From assembly GCF_000321225.1 (NCBI RefSeq), contig NW_004450563.1, forward strand, positions 148,645 through 212,644: a stretch of DNA of 64,000 nt, written 5' to 3'. Shown one piece after another: positions 1 to 10,554 of the stretch; within the stretch, counting starts at the first letter, position 1, and every line of letters begins with the position of its first letter. The DNA comes from Odobenus rosmarus divergens (lineage: Eukaryota > Chordata > Mammalia > Carnivora > Odobenidae). The translations under genes were made by a program, and so were the position numbers. The notes under the pieces are model-generated. The model did no database searches. It had not been told where the DNA came from and was given only the letters and a program-made list of their open reading frames with translations.

Positions 1-790
1 TTATTCATAGAAATCTGCAAGGGTGTTGCTCTTAGTATCTCCAAAATGCCTGCCCCAGCCTTTATGTAATCCTTTCTACAAACTTGCCTTTCCTCAGTTT
101 TTAAATTTCACAGGCTTTGAATAGCTTGGTCTATTTCAATAACAGCCAAATATTCCTTCCTGCTACTTCTTTTCCTGAGTCCTATGAACCTTATATATAA
201 ACTGGGAGATGTTTCTGGGGTCTCATTTTCCTCTATTGCTTTTCTGGTCACTTTCAGCCCTGACATAAATCTGGCTGCTTCTTGAGCAAACTTCCTTGTC
301 TGCATGCCTCTCAAGTAACACAAGGTCAGGAAATGGAATAGATGCTCTCCCCACTCCCCATTGTCACTTTCAAGTCATTTCTCTTCATTTCTCTTTCCAA
401 AACTCTTAGATCCTTTGACATCTGACAAAATCCCCATCATCAATCTACATCCTGGTCCCACAACTTTGTTCACTGAAGATCTTAGATCCTGCCCCACTGT
501 TTTTGTCTGTGACTCTGCTCCATGTAGGTGTTCCTTCTGACTTCTTGACATCTCAGTGTTTTGATCAGTCTACCAATTGGAGTCCATGTAGGAAACATTA
601 TCACCCCTTATGGTTCATAAGGGAGAGATTTTGATGAAAGGACAACTTATATAAGGGAAGACAGTTACAGGAAAAATGGTGAAATAACCTGAGAAAAATC
701 AAATAAAAAACAAAAGGAGAATAGAAAAAGTAGCAGACAAGCAAGCAAGAATTCAATAAGAAAGAATGACAGCGGAAAAGAAAGAGAGAT
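1..790. other. Unassigned AT-rich DNA
   Basis: No gene, recognisable repeat or RNA is seen. The longest open frame here (71 codons, minus strand, 108-323) has no recognisable domain and is what chance predicts in AT-rich DNA. Confidence 0.5.
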
Positions 791-794
791 TATC

Positions 795-862
795 TAGACA
801 AAGATTCAGATTTCAGTCCTGCCATTTATCAGTTATGGACTGTGATTGTATCATGAACAAGG
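795..862 (+). repeat. Possible MIR fragment
   Basis: The stretch resembles the MIR core ('...CCTGCCATTTATCAGTTATG...' against the usual 'CTGCCACTTACTAGCTGTGTG'). It decays quickly downstream. This is a weak match judged by eye. Confidence 0.3.
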
Positions 863-984
863 TTCCGTGATACAATTCTCCTCCTCAGTTGACCAATTCA
901 GGATTTCCTTCTAAATATGATGCCTCCTAAATTCTCCTGGTAGTGGTCTCTTTGCATGTCTCTCTGTTGGAAGGCAGAAGGGTG

Positions 985-1050
985 TCTGGCAAATAGGTGT
1001 AAAATAACTGTTTCTGTAATGATTGAATAAATGAATGAATGGATGGTGAA
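985..1050 (+). repeat. Possible L2/MIR 3' tail
   Basis: A run of GAATAAATGAATGAATGGATGG follows a short diverged stretch, as at the 3' ends of L2 elements. No longer match is visible, so it may be only a simple GAAT repeat. Confidence 0.28.
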
Positions 1051-1394
1051 TAAGCCAAATTGACTCACTTGTTGGTTTAAATCTGGGATTCATAAAGCTG
1101 TTTCAAAGACAGCACCTTTTGAAGGAAATTGCCATACATATCTCGGTGCTGTGATGCCATTACGCTGTCCCAAACTAAGATAAATGTGTTCACTCACATA
1201 TTCTGTATAAGCCAGATGTCACAGACCTCACTAATCTGTAGTTATAACTATATTAATCACTAAGTTATGACAGATCAAGAATCTTTAAGCCTGTTTGCTA
1301 GAAATTACTTCGCAAAGAGCACTGAAAAAGATGACTCACTAATCTTTCAACCACAATGGGTCCTGTTTTTCTTCTTTTCTTGCTCCCACTTGCC

Positions 1395-1745
1395 CACTTC
1401 AGCTACCTCAGTACCTTTGCATCTGCTCACACCTTCCCCTGGAGTTGTTTTACTTAGACTCTTTGAATAAGTGACCCTACTGTCTATTCAGGTTATAGCT
1501 CAAATATTCCTTTCAGAGAAAACTCACCACCCATCCTTCAGCTCCTTGCCACCTGTTACTTTATAAAAGATCAGAGTATCATTTAAAATAAATAAATAAA
1601 TTGTATATTTGAAAGAGTCAATTGATTATCTGTTTACCCATTTAAAGTTTTACTTACTTAAAGTTCTCTTACCAAATTATGGACTCCCCATAAGGAAGAA
1701 CGCTGTTTGTCTTTATTGCTGAATTTCCACAATGTAAAGAGTCTG
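1395..1745 (+). mobile_element. L2 LINE relic, 3' region
   Basis: Diverged match to the 3' non-coding part of L2. A block near 1400-1450 (CTTTGCATCTGCTCACACC, CCCTGGA) is followed by 'GGTTATAGCTCAAATATTCC' and 'CACCACCCATCC'. Near 1685-1730 comes the diagnostic 'ACTCCCCATAAGGAAGAACGC' type block followed by TTTGTCTTTATTGCTGAATT. L2 is an ancient CR1-like non-LTR retrotransposon, long inactive in placentals. A young SINE begins just past its end. Confidence 0.6.
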
Positions 1746-1772
1746 TGTGTTCTCTTTAAACATCAGATATAT

Positions 1773-1970
1773 GGGGGCGCCTGGGTGGCTCAGCCGGTTA
1801 AGTTTCTGCCTTCAGCTCAGGTCATGACCTCAGGGTCCTGGGATCGAGTCCTGCATCGGGGCTCTGCTCAGTGGGGAGCCTGCTTCTCCCTCTCTCTCTG
1901 TCCACCCCTCTGCCTACTTGTGCTCTCTCTCTTTCTGTCAAATAAATTAATAAAACCTTTAAAAAAATAA
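1773..1970 (+). mobile_element. Carnivore tRNA-Lys SINE (SINEC)
   Basis: Full-length: head GGGGGCGCCTGGGTGGCTCAG with an A-box-like segment, B-box-like 'GGGATCGAGTCC', CT-rich body and AATAAATTAATAAAACC tail. Flanks 'ATCAGATATA' and 'ATCATATATA' look like a slightly decayed target-site duplication. SINEs of this type are transcribed by Pol III and mobilised by L1 proteins. Confidence 0.95.
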
Positions 1971-1984
1971 GCATCATATATAGG

Positions 1985-3350
1985 TTGTTTCTATCTTACA
2001 TAAGACTTGAGATCAAAATCATAAAATTCATTAATAGCCTGTACTTACTCCATATCTATATTTCATAATGTATGACATATATGTTGTACTGATCGAATAG
2101 TACTTTCCTTTACATGTAGGAAAAGGCTGTGTATTGATAGGTTACTAATACAAGGGTCATTTATATAAATATGCTCTTTATTTGGAAAAAAGATTTTAGA
2201 ACAGCCTTTTGAAAAACATTGACTTGTCTTTAGGTTGTCTAATAGGGAAGCATTAGATGCTTTCTGACATTTACTTATTATTACCAGAGTTTGAGCTCTC
2301 AAACACATCACTCCCTCGGATATGGAATAAAGACATCTTGTGCATTTACACGCAGGACTTGAAGAGTGGAAATTTAGTCATTGAAATTGATGTTTATTAA
2401 AATGAAAAAGAAGCAAATTCTATGTATCTTCTTTCAAACCACATGCTTTTAATAGGGAAGCATAACTGCTTAACAGTATAATGCAAATTAGTACCTGGCA
2501 TCCTACATATCTGCATTTTGTATTATCTCCATTTCTCATGCTTAAAGTAATGATATTTGTTTACTCATTTACCCTATTAATGACAAGTTCCAGGGAATAA
2601 TATCACATCTTTTTTTTTTTTTTTGGCTAAGCATTTTAAGTTGTAGCTGATAAAATATGAAATCCTCAGATGCTGTAATGAAGTCTACTCATGGCTCTGT
2701 CTCTGAAGGATTGGCCCCTAATACTCCATAATCCATAAAGGACTCCTATATAGCACTATGGGGAGCTCAGTTCTGGAATATCAGTAAAATCTGAAAAGGG
2801 GAATGTATGTTTGCTTTATGTCTCAGATTTCTGAGATGTCCCATCAGATCCATTTTTTATTTTCTCTTCATGGTACTATATAACATTTTACCTTCAGGGC
2901 TGCTTGCGATTTTCATGCCAAACCTCTCCTTAAAAAATTTACTAACCTAGAGATTTAAGAAGGGAAATAAATGGACTAGTAAAGATTGGCTTTGTGGTCG
3001 ATATCCATTTCTTAGTGATAAGATTTAGACAAAGGAATTTCTATGATGTCAGAATAGAGCAGAGATTGTCAACTACTCACAAATATAACCATAAAAGATA
3101 ATAAATCTCAGGATAATAACACTATTAAATGTGCCCTTTCAGCATAGATACAAATGTTTCTTTATATTTAATATCTTGCAAGTTCTTCTGATACTTAATT
3201 CAAAAACTGTGGGGAAATGAAGTATAGTATTCTGGCTCTGCTGCAGTTATTCTAGAATCTGTCAGATGCCCTACAGTAGGAATCCAAGTTGTACTTGACT
3301 GATGAGTTTCACTGCGACTTTGCTGGAACCTGATCCAGTAAAAAGGATAC
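1985..3350. other. Unassigned AT-rich DNA
   Basis: Nothing recognisable except a 16-nt poly-T near 2611. Short open frames are not gene-like. Confidence 0.5.
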
Positions 3351-3424
3351 AAGCAACTTCTTCTTCTTCTTCTACTGCTTCTGCTTCTGCTTCTGCTTCT
3401 TCTTTTTTTTATAAGCAACTTCTT
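3351..3424 (-). mobile_element. Tail-only retro-insertion bounded by 12-bp repeat
   Basis: AAGCAACTTCTT occurs at 3351-3362 and again at 3413-3424. Between them lie 50 bp of CTT/CTGCTT triplets ending in T8. Read on the minus strand this is A8 followed by GAA/GCA triplets, like the 3' tail of a retroposon with no body. An ordinary triplet expansion would not explain the flanking duplication of a unique word. Confidence 0.55.
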
Positions 3425-3491
3425 TTCAAGATAGTTAAGGGAGTAACAGTCATGGAAGCAGTTCAATTCTGGTATTAAATTGGTGGTTTGA

Positions 3492-3682
3492 GGGGCGCCT
3501 GGGTGGCTCAGTCGGTTAGGCATCTGCCTTCGGCTCAGGTCATGATCCCGGGGCCCTGGGATCGAGCCCCGTGTTGGGCTCCCTGCTCAGCGGAGAGCCT
3601 GCTTCTCATTCTGCCTGCCACTCCGCCTATCTGTGTTCTCTCTCTATCTTTCTGTCAAATAAATAAATAAAATCTTTAAAAA
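3492..3682 (+). mobile_element. SINEC, full length, 15-bp TSD
   Basis: Canonical head GGGGCGCCTGGGTGGCTCAGT, B-box-like GGGATCGAGCCC, and AAATAAATAAATAAAATC tail. It is flanked by a perfect duplication AAATTGGTGGTTTGA at 3477-3491 and 3683-3697, so the insertion is fairly recent. Confidence 0.97.
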
Positions 3683-3697
3683 AAATTGGTGGTTTGA

Positions 3698-4144
3698 ACT
3701 AGACCACCAAGTTTAATTCTAGCTCTGAGAACACACAGGTCTGGCCATAATATTACACACAATCCAGGGCATTTCATGAAACACTACTAATAGATGCCAA
3801 AGCCAATGCCTTTGAGAGTTGAATAGGGATCATATCAGTAGCTTGGTGTTACTTCAGGCTTGTAAATACTTGGAACTCTCAGTAAACTTTTAATACATGT
3901 TCTGAATCACTAAGGGATTGAATGTATGTAGTCATTTTATAGTCTTTTTATTCTCTCTCTTTTCTTAAGTAAGTACTTATGAGAGTTTTGCTGATTAGTC
4001 AGTAAACTCTAAGACTGAGGAAAAGCCTACAAAAATTGCTAAATCAGGAAGGATTTTTTTTTTTAACACGAGTTGAAATGTTCTTACTTAAAAGAATAGG
4101 AAAAGCTATTGAATATTTTACCCTGAAAATGGTTTTACTAGGTG
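3698..4144. other. Unassigned DNA
   Basis: No recognisable gene or repeat between two SINEs. Confidence 0.5.
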
Positions 4145-4148
4145 TCTA

Positions 4149-4355
4149 TTTTTTTTTTAAAGATTATTTATTTATTTATTTATTTGAGAGAGAGAGAGAA
4201 TGAGAGATAGAGAGCACATGAGAGGGGGGAGGGTCAGAGGGAGAAGCAGACTCCCCGCCGAGCAGGGAGCCCGATGCGGGACTCGATCCCGGGACTCCAG
4301 GATCATGACCTGAGCCGAAGGCAGTCGCTTAACCAACTGAGCCACCCAGGCGCCC
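4149..4355 (-). mobile_element. SINEC, minus strand
   Basis: Reverse-complement SINE: T-run and ATTTATTTATTTATTT tail at the left, GAGAGA body, and CTGAGCCACCCAGGCGCCC head at the right. Flanks share TCTATTTT, a short target duplication. Confidence 0.95.
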
Positions 4356-4661
4356 ATCTATTTTCATTCAGTATAAAGCCACTGAAACACCTATGCAACA
4401 TACCCAAAATCAATTTATCAAGTAGCTTTATTATCCTTCTGGGTAACATACTTCTCAGTACTTTTGAATAAAGTTATCAAGCAATTTGGATAAATCACTG
4501 CTAATAAAAGGTTTATATTTTTCTATCTGATCTTTATTGTACATATATGAACATCATTTTGTTCATATTTGGTAGACAAAAATAATTTACAAGAATAGAA
4601 AGTTTTTTGCTTCAAGTTAAACTTGGTACATAAATTTTTAAAAGTAAAAATAGCTTATGTG

Positions 4662-4885
4662 TGGGGCCTGGGTAGCCCAATTGGTTGGGGACCCGACTCT
4701 TGGTTTCAGCTGCGGTCATGATCTCATGGACATGGGATCAAGCCAGACTGGGACTCCGCACTCAGCAGGGAGTCTGCCTGAGATTCTCTCCTTCCTTCTC
4801 TGCTCTGCCTCTCCCCGCTCACCCTGCTTGCACACACTTGCTGTCTCTCTCTCTCTAAAATAAAGAAATAAAATCTTCAAAAAAA
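4662..4885 (+). mobile_element. Older SINEC variant
   Basis: Diverged head (GGGGCCTGGGTAGCCCAATTGG). It has the 'CGACTCTTGGTTTCAGCTG' block of an older subfamily and ends in AATAAAATCTTC plus A-run. Flanks 'AATAGCTTATG' and 'AATAGCTCATAAG' suggest an eroded target duplication. Confidence 0.9.
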
Positions 4886-5044
4886 ATAGCTCATAAGTTT
4901 AAGCATTGATTCGCATACAAAAATTTCTGACGTTTACTGTGGGTCTGACTCTGTGAACATCTAATAATTAGTGAATTTTGCTGGAAATTTTTGTAGGGTT
5001 TTATTTATTTTCTTATTTGGGTAAGATTGCTCATACAATTACAG

Positions 5045-5620
5045 TACCTGAGCATTCCAGGTACTTACTGCTGTGTCACGATCACCTCAGAATTTCGTGG
5101 CATAAAACCATAAATCTTTTACTCTGCTCAGAAATCTGTGGGGCAGGAATTTGACTATATACTATGGGGATGGCTTATCTCTAAGTCTGGGGCCTCAGCT
5201 TGGAAATCTCAACTAATGGAGGGGTTACTCAAAAGACCAGGAATTGGAATCATATGGAGGCTATATTACTTGCATATTTGGCACACGGGTCGGGTGCCTC
5301 AAAACTTGGGCTCAGATGCGGCTGCTGACCTGAGCTCCTATCCCAGTCTTTTCCACATGACTCAGGCTTCCTCAATGTATGATGGCCTGAAGATACTCAA
5401 ACTTCTTATGGTTGTCCCCAGAGTCCAAGAGCAAGTGTTCCATAGAGCAAAGCAAAGGACACATGAACTTAGTCTTGAAATCTCACAGAGTCACTTCTGC
5501 CATATTATGTGAGTCAAAACAATTACAAACCATCTCAGATAAAGGGGGAGGGGGACCTCCCTACAATGAGATGATTGTCAAAAAATGTGTAGCCATGTTT
5601 CCAAAACAGCACCTTCTGGT
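5045..5620 (+). mobile_element. Ancient interspersed repeat, family unresolved
   Basis: The opening '..TACTGCTGTGTCACGATCACC..TTCGTGGCATAAAACC' matches the start of a common mammalian repeat (TGCTGTGTAACAAATTACC..CTTAGTGGCTTAAAAC). The block 'CAGAAATCTGTGGGGCAGGA' and the closing 'AGTCACTTCTGCCATATTATG' also fit. Open frames of 124 and 84 codons in it lack domains and are treated as fortuitous. MaLR-type LTR and hAT element are both possible. Confidence 0.5.
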
Positions 5621-5639
5621 ATCTAAGAAATTATGGTTT

Positions 5640-6880
5640 TCTTTAGTCCCATTGTCTAATTACTAACTCCCAATAAATATACATATATTTTTATTTAACT
5701 GAAGTTAAACATATACGTGCTTTGAAACTTATTGGGAAGTGTTGGGATCGTGATCTGATCTCATGCCTAACTTAATTGAAGTGAGTGGCACAACATGGGA
5801 AGAAGTTCATTCTCATTACTAGGTCTCATAGGTGGAACACTCTGGAATTGTGAAAGAAGCCTCTTGGTATCTTACCAGCATCTTCTTTCTCAGAGAGCTT
5901 TTTTTGACTGATAATTTGTCTTTCAATTCTAGCCTTTCAAAACTTCATAGTCCCGTCAAGAGTTTTATAGACAATGAAATCTTTCAAATAAGCCAATTCA
6001 TAATTTGTAATGGCAATAGAGACAATTAAGATCACCAAAGGTATAGAGGTTTTATTTTCTATTGCCCCCCCTTTGAAAATTAATATGTTTTCAAGGACCA
6101 GGGTGATAAGCTATGTCTTATATCATATCACTAGTTTTTAGTGTTACACATGACCCATGCCGCATGTATGCATCTATGCATTCATTAGAAATAATGAATG
6201 GAGAAGGACCAAAAAAGAAGTAAAGCGGAAGTAATCTAAGAGTAATTATTTTGGATGGGAAGGTGCACCGGAAAGAAAAATAAGCTGACGCTATGGAAGG
6301 AATCACGAGTGAAGGTGAGAGAAGCACTTTCACAATCACCACCAGGAGAAAATGTCTGTGGCCAGAGAAAAAAGTGTACTGGGTACCTAGAGAAGTGAAA
6401 AGACAAGACTGAAGTAACCAGAACTAAGCATCCTTTATACTTAAGTTCTATGACAGTAAATGGTAGAACCTATCTTATGCTGTACTTGGTGAAGGGGAAT
6501 AAGATTACATTCCAAATGCATGCCCAAGACTATCCTGGACTAAGAAGCTACAAGTCATACATAAAGTTAAGCTTTCATCCTTATGATTGGGGAAGATGGG
6601 AGCTAACGCTGGGATTTGGGGGAAGTTCTTTATTATCCAGATCAATTATAAGAAATACCCTGACTCCTCCCACAGTTTAAGTGAGGCTACAATGACTACG
6701 AAACACATTTTCAAATGCTTCACATCCAGTTTGGAATGCAAATACTGACAGCCTGGCTGTATCGATTATAATCCATTCATCTGTTTCTTCAGTAGTCCCT
6801 AATATTGAATTCTCTGAAATATATCCCCAAGGTTGATATCATGACAAATACATAATTTTCTAGACAATGGAGTCTACATG
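5640..6880. other. Unassigned DNA
   Basis: No supported feature. Short open frames on both strands lack recognisable domains. Confidence 0.5.
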
Positions 6881-6889
6881 ATTTCAGTA

Positions 6890-7283
6890 CATTGCCAATG
6901 ACAAAGGTGTGGAACCCGTGGTAGACACAGCAATGTGCTGCCCAAATCCCGCTTCATAGAAGGACTCAATGACCAGCCGCTGGGATGATATCCTTCAGCC
7001 GTTGACCCACTCTGAGAAGTCATGCCCTTTCCGGGGTGTCTATAGCCAGCGTCTGATGGCGGTGAGGGGTACTATCCTGGCCATTTGGGACAACCCTGCT
7101 GGGTCATTTAGCACCAGCCCTCACTGTTCAGTCAAGGTTGTTGCCAGACCCACATCTCAGCTGAACTTGTTCTTTCTCCCAGTCTTGTTCCCTTTCTCTC
7201 CTGTCCCCCAGGCTTGATTTCAACCACGATCACTCCCTAATAAATGTCTTGCATGCTAAACTCTACCACCGAGTCTGTTTCTA
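6890..7283 (+). mobile_element. Ancient LTR-like fragment
   Basis: The right part (7225-7283) has 'ATCACTCCCTAATAAATGTC' followed by 'CGAGTCTGTTTCTAGAAAAC', the polyadenylation-site/R-U5 arrangement of old ERVL-type LTRs (AATAAA at 7241). The GC-richer left part fits U3. No terminal duplications or internal retroviral region are visible. Assignment is by resemblance only. Confidence 0.45.
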
Positions 7284-7289
7284 GAAAAC

Positions 7290-8520
7290 TTAACCTTCAG
7301 TAGAATCTTAAAAATTAAGGTTAATGAAACCTGAATATAAACTATCAGAATACACTTAAACTGATAAGATATGCAAAAACACATTCTACTAGAAAAGGAG
7401 TAACTTATTTTCTCTGTAAAAGAGTTTCTCTCCCAATTGCTTATGTCATTTTGAATTAAAATAAATCGCTTGCTGATAGTAGAAAGTGTCAGTGTCAATG
7501 TCAGTACACATTTCAAAAGCACGCTTGGAATAATGTGTTGAGTAGAGGCTTGATAAATGTACATTGACTTGCTAGATAATGCTGCTGCCATATAACGTGA
7601 TGGTAAATAAAATTGTTTGAAATGCCACAAAATATGTGGTAGTTTTCCTTTATAGAAGTGAAGCAGGGTAGACAAGCTTTAACAGTCACAAAAACATTCT
7701 TAGAAAACTTCCCTTAATGTAAACAAACTTCAGTGCTCATAAAGACAGCTAGTAGTCTATAGATTCTTCTCGATGACTTAAAATGAAAAAAGGCAGACTA
7801 ATCTGGAACCTATAATGGGAATAATTGACCAAGATGAATGAAAAGGCCACCATTTCTCTTTGTGAAGTAGAAAACGCCAGGTTTATCATTTACTAGCTTT
7901 TCACGTTTCTTCTTAGTTCAGTATTTTATTTGTTTTTGAGTATATGTGTTTTTAAGGTATGTTTTTCATTTGTCCAGTCTTTATTATTATACTGGTAATA
8001 CTACAAAAAATCATTTCTTTGTGGTTGTCTTTGTGCTTTATTCATGTTTTTTCTTCTTCTTCACTAAAATGTAAACACATTCTGGAACATATGAAGACTT
8101 TTATCATAAGTACATTATTCTTAAAAATGGGAAGTACTTATTGAAAGTCATTAAATAAAAAAATGCAAGCTTGCTTTCCCCTCTTTTAGTAGGCAATTAC
8201 TGTATGCATTTTAACCTACAAAATATGATTGCCACATATCTTAAAGGGCATCCTTACTATATTGCTAAATATAGGCACTGTTTTATTTAACATGATAAAA
8301 TTGTACATTTATGTGTTCCTTTATTAAAATACAGACTTCTATTTAAAACCTTGTATTGTTTGTTTATACATTACATATATATATATGGCACATACATATA
8401 TAATGCATTTTATGTTAATGTAAAAGAAATTAATTTTATTAGAAATAAGGCTTTAATTACATACAACAGAGAAGAATAGTCAGTTAAAAGATGTTGGATC
8501 AAATAACATACGTATGCACC
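7290..8520. other. Unassigned AT-rich DNA
   Basis: No recognisable gene. A 139-codon minus-strand open frame (7256-7675) overlaps the left edge but has no domain, no homologue I recognise and no splice context. A short TA-rich run lies near 8378-8402. Confidence 0.45.
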
Positions 8521-8527
8521 AGAAAAC

Positions 8528-8738
8528 TTTTTTTTTGAGAGACGGAGAGAGTGTGAACATGCGCACCAACGCAAGCAGGGGAGGGGGGTGGGGAGAGAGG
8601 CAGAGGGAGAGCGTGAGAATCTCAAGCAGACTCCCCACTGAGTGCAGAGCCGCATGTGGGGCTCAGTCTCTGGACCCTGAATTCATGAACTGAGCTGAAA
8701 TCAAGAGTCAGATACTTAACTGAGCCACCCAGGCACCC
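8528..8738 (-). mobile_element. SINEC, minus strand
   Basis: T-run, GAGAGACGGAGAGAG body, 'AATCTCAAGCAGACTCCCC' and head complement 'CTGAGCCACCCAGGCACCC' at right. The head is slightly shortened (part of the A-box arm missing). An older subfamily by its 'GAAATCAAGAGTCAGATAC' block. Confidence 0.93.
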
Positions 8739-8744
8739 TCATCA

Positions 8745-9205
8745 GGAAAGAGGAGGTCCATTCATTCTAATTAAATCTCAAGTTAGACCATTGCAGGAAG
8801 TCCTGAAAAAACAATTATGAACCAATTCACTACTAATATATGCAACACAGGGATACAGTAGGAAATCCAACCATATGCCTTAAAGAAAAATCTCCTACTA
8901 CATGAATGGACAGGCTCAACTTCACTATGTTGTAAAAAAAAAAAATGTACCATGTTATCATAAGTTAGTATTCTTTTTGTCTTTCATAAGACATCTGTTG
9001 AGCAATTTCTAACTGCCAGACAGTCTGCTAGCAAAAAACTCTGTTTTCAAAAAACTCAAAGTCTAAGGGTGAGAAATGACAGATTCTTAATTTCAAAGTG
9101 GGCACATTTAAAAAATCTAGTGTATTATTATAGTAATTCATGGTTGGGATAACAAAAGCACAAATGGAGTGTTTAACATAAAAAAATTGAAGTCATACCA
9201 TAATC
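8745..9205. other. Unassigned DNA
   Basis: No recognisable feature except an A12 run near 8933. Confidence 0.5.
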
Positions 9206-9219
9206 AAAGATAAAATCTA

Positions 9220-9408
9220 GGGGTGCCTGGGTGGTTCAGTCAGTTAAGCGACTGCCTTCAGCTCAGGTCATAATCCCGGGGTCCCATAATCACAGGTCCC
9301 TGTGTTGGGCTCCCTGCTCAGCGGGAAGTCTGTTTGTCCCTCTGATCCTCCCCCACTCATTCTCTCTCCCTCTCTCTCTCTCAAATAAATACAATCTTTA
9401 AAAAAAAG
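9220..9408 (+). mobile_element. SINEC, first member of a doublet
   Basis: Head GGGTGCCTGGGTGGTTCAGT, diverged B-box region, ends 'AAATACAATC' plus A-run. It abuts the next SINE directly. The left target duplication AAAGATAAAATCTA (9206-9219) reappears only after the second SINE (9622-9635), so the pair sits inside one duplication. Confidence 0.95.
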
Positions 9409-9621
9409 AGGGCGCCTGGGTGGCTCAGTCGTTAAGCGTCTGCCTTCGGCTCAGGTCATGATCCCAGGGTCCTGGGATCGAGTCCCGCATTGGGCTCCCC
9501 GCTCAGCAGGAAGCCTGCTTCTCCCTCTCCCACCCCCCCTGCTTGTGTTCCCTCTCTCACTGTCTCTCTCTCTCTCTCTGTTGAAAAATAAATAAAATCT
9601 TTAAAAAAATAAAAAATAAAA
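9409..9621 (+). mobile_element. SINEC, second member of a doublet
   Basis: Head GGGCGCCTGGGTGGCTCAGT starts in the A-tail of the preceding SINE. The body is closer to consensus than that of its partner, and the tail AATAAAATCTTTAAAAAAAT is extended. The shared outer duplication shows it either inserted into the first SINE's tail or arrived with it as a dimer. Confidence 0.95.
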
Positions 9622-9816
9622 AAAGATAAAATCTATTATATTTATGGGCTAATAGGAGTCTTTTCTTGGGACAATTATACCCCCTTTCTACCTAAATAAC
9701 ATTGACTTTTCATGGTCCTATCTAAAATGATTCATTTCTGCACTGTATTCCATTTCTTCTATCCTATTCAAGAAACTTGACTTAGATACAACCTCCTCAC
9801 TTGAAGATATGCCTCT

Positions 9817-9912
9817 TCATTATTTATAACACCTTATTAGCACCCAAGTCCCATCCCCTCATTATTTATAACACCTTATTAGCACCCAAGTCCCATCCCC
9901 TTATTAGCACCC
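9817..9912. repeat. 42-bp tandem duplication plus partial third unit
   Basis: Bases 9817-9858 are repeated exactly at 9859-9900. A further 12 bp (TTATTAGCACCC, 9901-9912) repeat an internal part of the unit. No codon periodicity or motif is evident. The exact identity of the two copies implies a recent local duplication. Confidence 0.95.
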
Positions 9913-9939
9913 GAAAAAGCCGTTACTACTTTCTATTAA

Positions 9940-10550
9940 TGTAACAGCACCCCAGCTGGTCTTGAGGGTTAACTTGATTCAAGTAAACATACTTCTTACT
10001 TGCTGACCTAAGGCCCCTGATCTGTAACAGAACTAATTTACTTTCTTTGAGATTTGCAGACCATTGGCCTTGAGGAGTGAAGAACCAGAACTGCTTGGGT
10101 TTTCTGATTAGCCTAGCAATTTTTTTAGCAAAATGTTTTTCTTTCTTCTAGGTCACATAAATGATTTGACTGACCTCCCTCTGTGTATCTGTAGACCTTG
10201 CCCTCCTTTGTAGAAAGAACACAGTACCTCTGCACATCATGGAACAAGAACCTGACGCCCTCACACAACCACTGAGCACTGAGCTCACGTTTGTAGCTGG
10301 CATTATCGAGTCTGCATGTGACCGAGAAATGTTGCAGACCACTGCACTCCCTTTCCTGATTAACTACCTTAAACCCCTTTAAAAGTCCCTGGGCCAGGAA
10401 GAAATCTCAGAGTTGGCTTTTGGACAAGAGTCCGCCTTCTCCTCAGGTTGCTGGCCTCCTGAATAAAGCTCGTGTTCCTTTCCAATCAAAACTCATCTCT
10501 TGAGTTATGATCTTTCAGGTGATGGGCCACTGAACTTGGGTTCGGTAACA
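9940..10550 (+). mobile_element. Solo LTR of a class-I-type endogenous retrovirus
   Basis: It starts with TG (9940) and ends with CA (10550), and is bounded by TTAA at 9936-9939 and 10551-10554, a 4-bp duplication typical of gammaretrovirus-like integration. Inside are a TATA-like TTTAAAAG (10378-10385) and an AATAAA polyadenylation signal (10462-10467), followed by a U5-like end finishing in GGTTCGGTAACA. No primer-binding site, coding region or second LTR follows, so recombination has probably left only one LTR. The family name is not determined. Confidence 0.75.
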
Positions 10551-10554
10551 TTAA

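Noticed and set aside
3492..3570. tRNA gene suggested by A-box and B-box-like sequences
   Set aside because: This is the tRNA-Lys-derived head of a SINE. It does not fold into an intact cloverleaf, and 27 further copies occur in the window.
5138..5512. 124-codon open frame as a possible gene
   Set aside because: It lies in an ancient interspersed repeat, and has no recognisable domain, splice context or conserved pattern.
7256..7675. 139-codon minus-strand open frame, longest in the window
   Set aside because: AT-rich, low-complexity composition with hydrophobic runs and no domain. A length of this order is expected by chance in 64 kb read in six frames.
10462..10467. AATAAA as a polyadenylation site of a host gene
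   Set aside because: It is in the expected R-region position of a solo LTR, and no upstream exon is visible.
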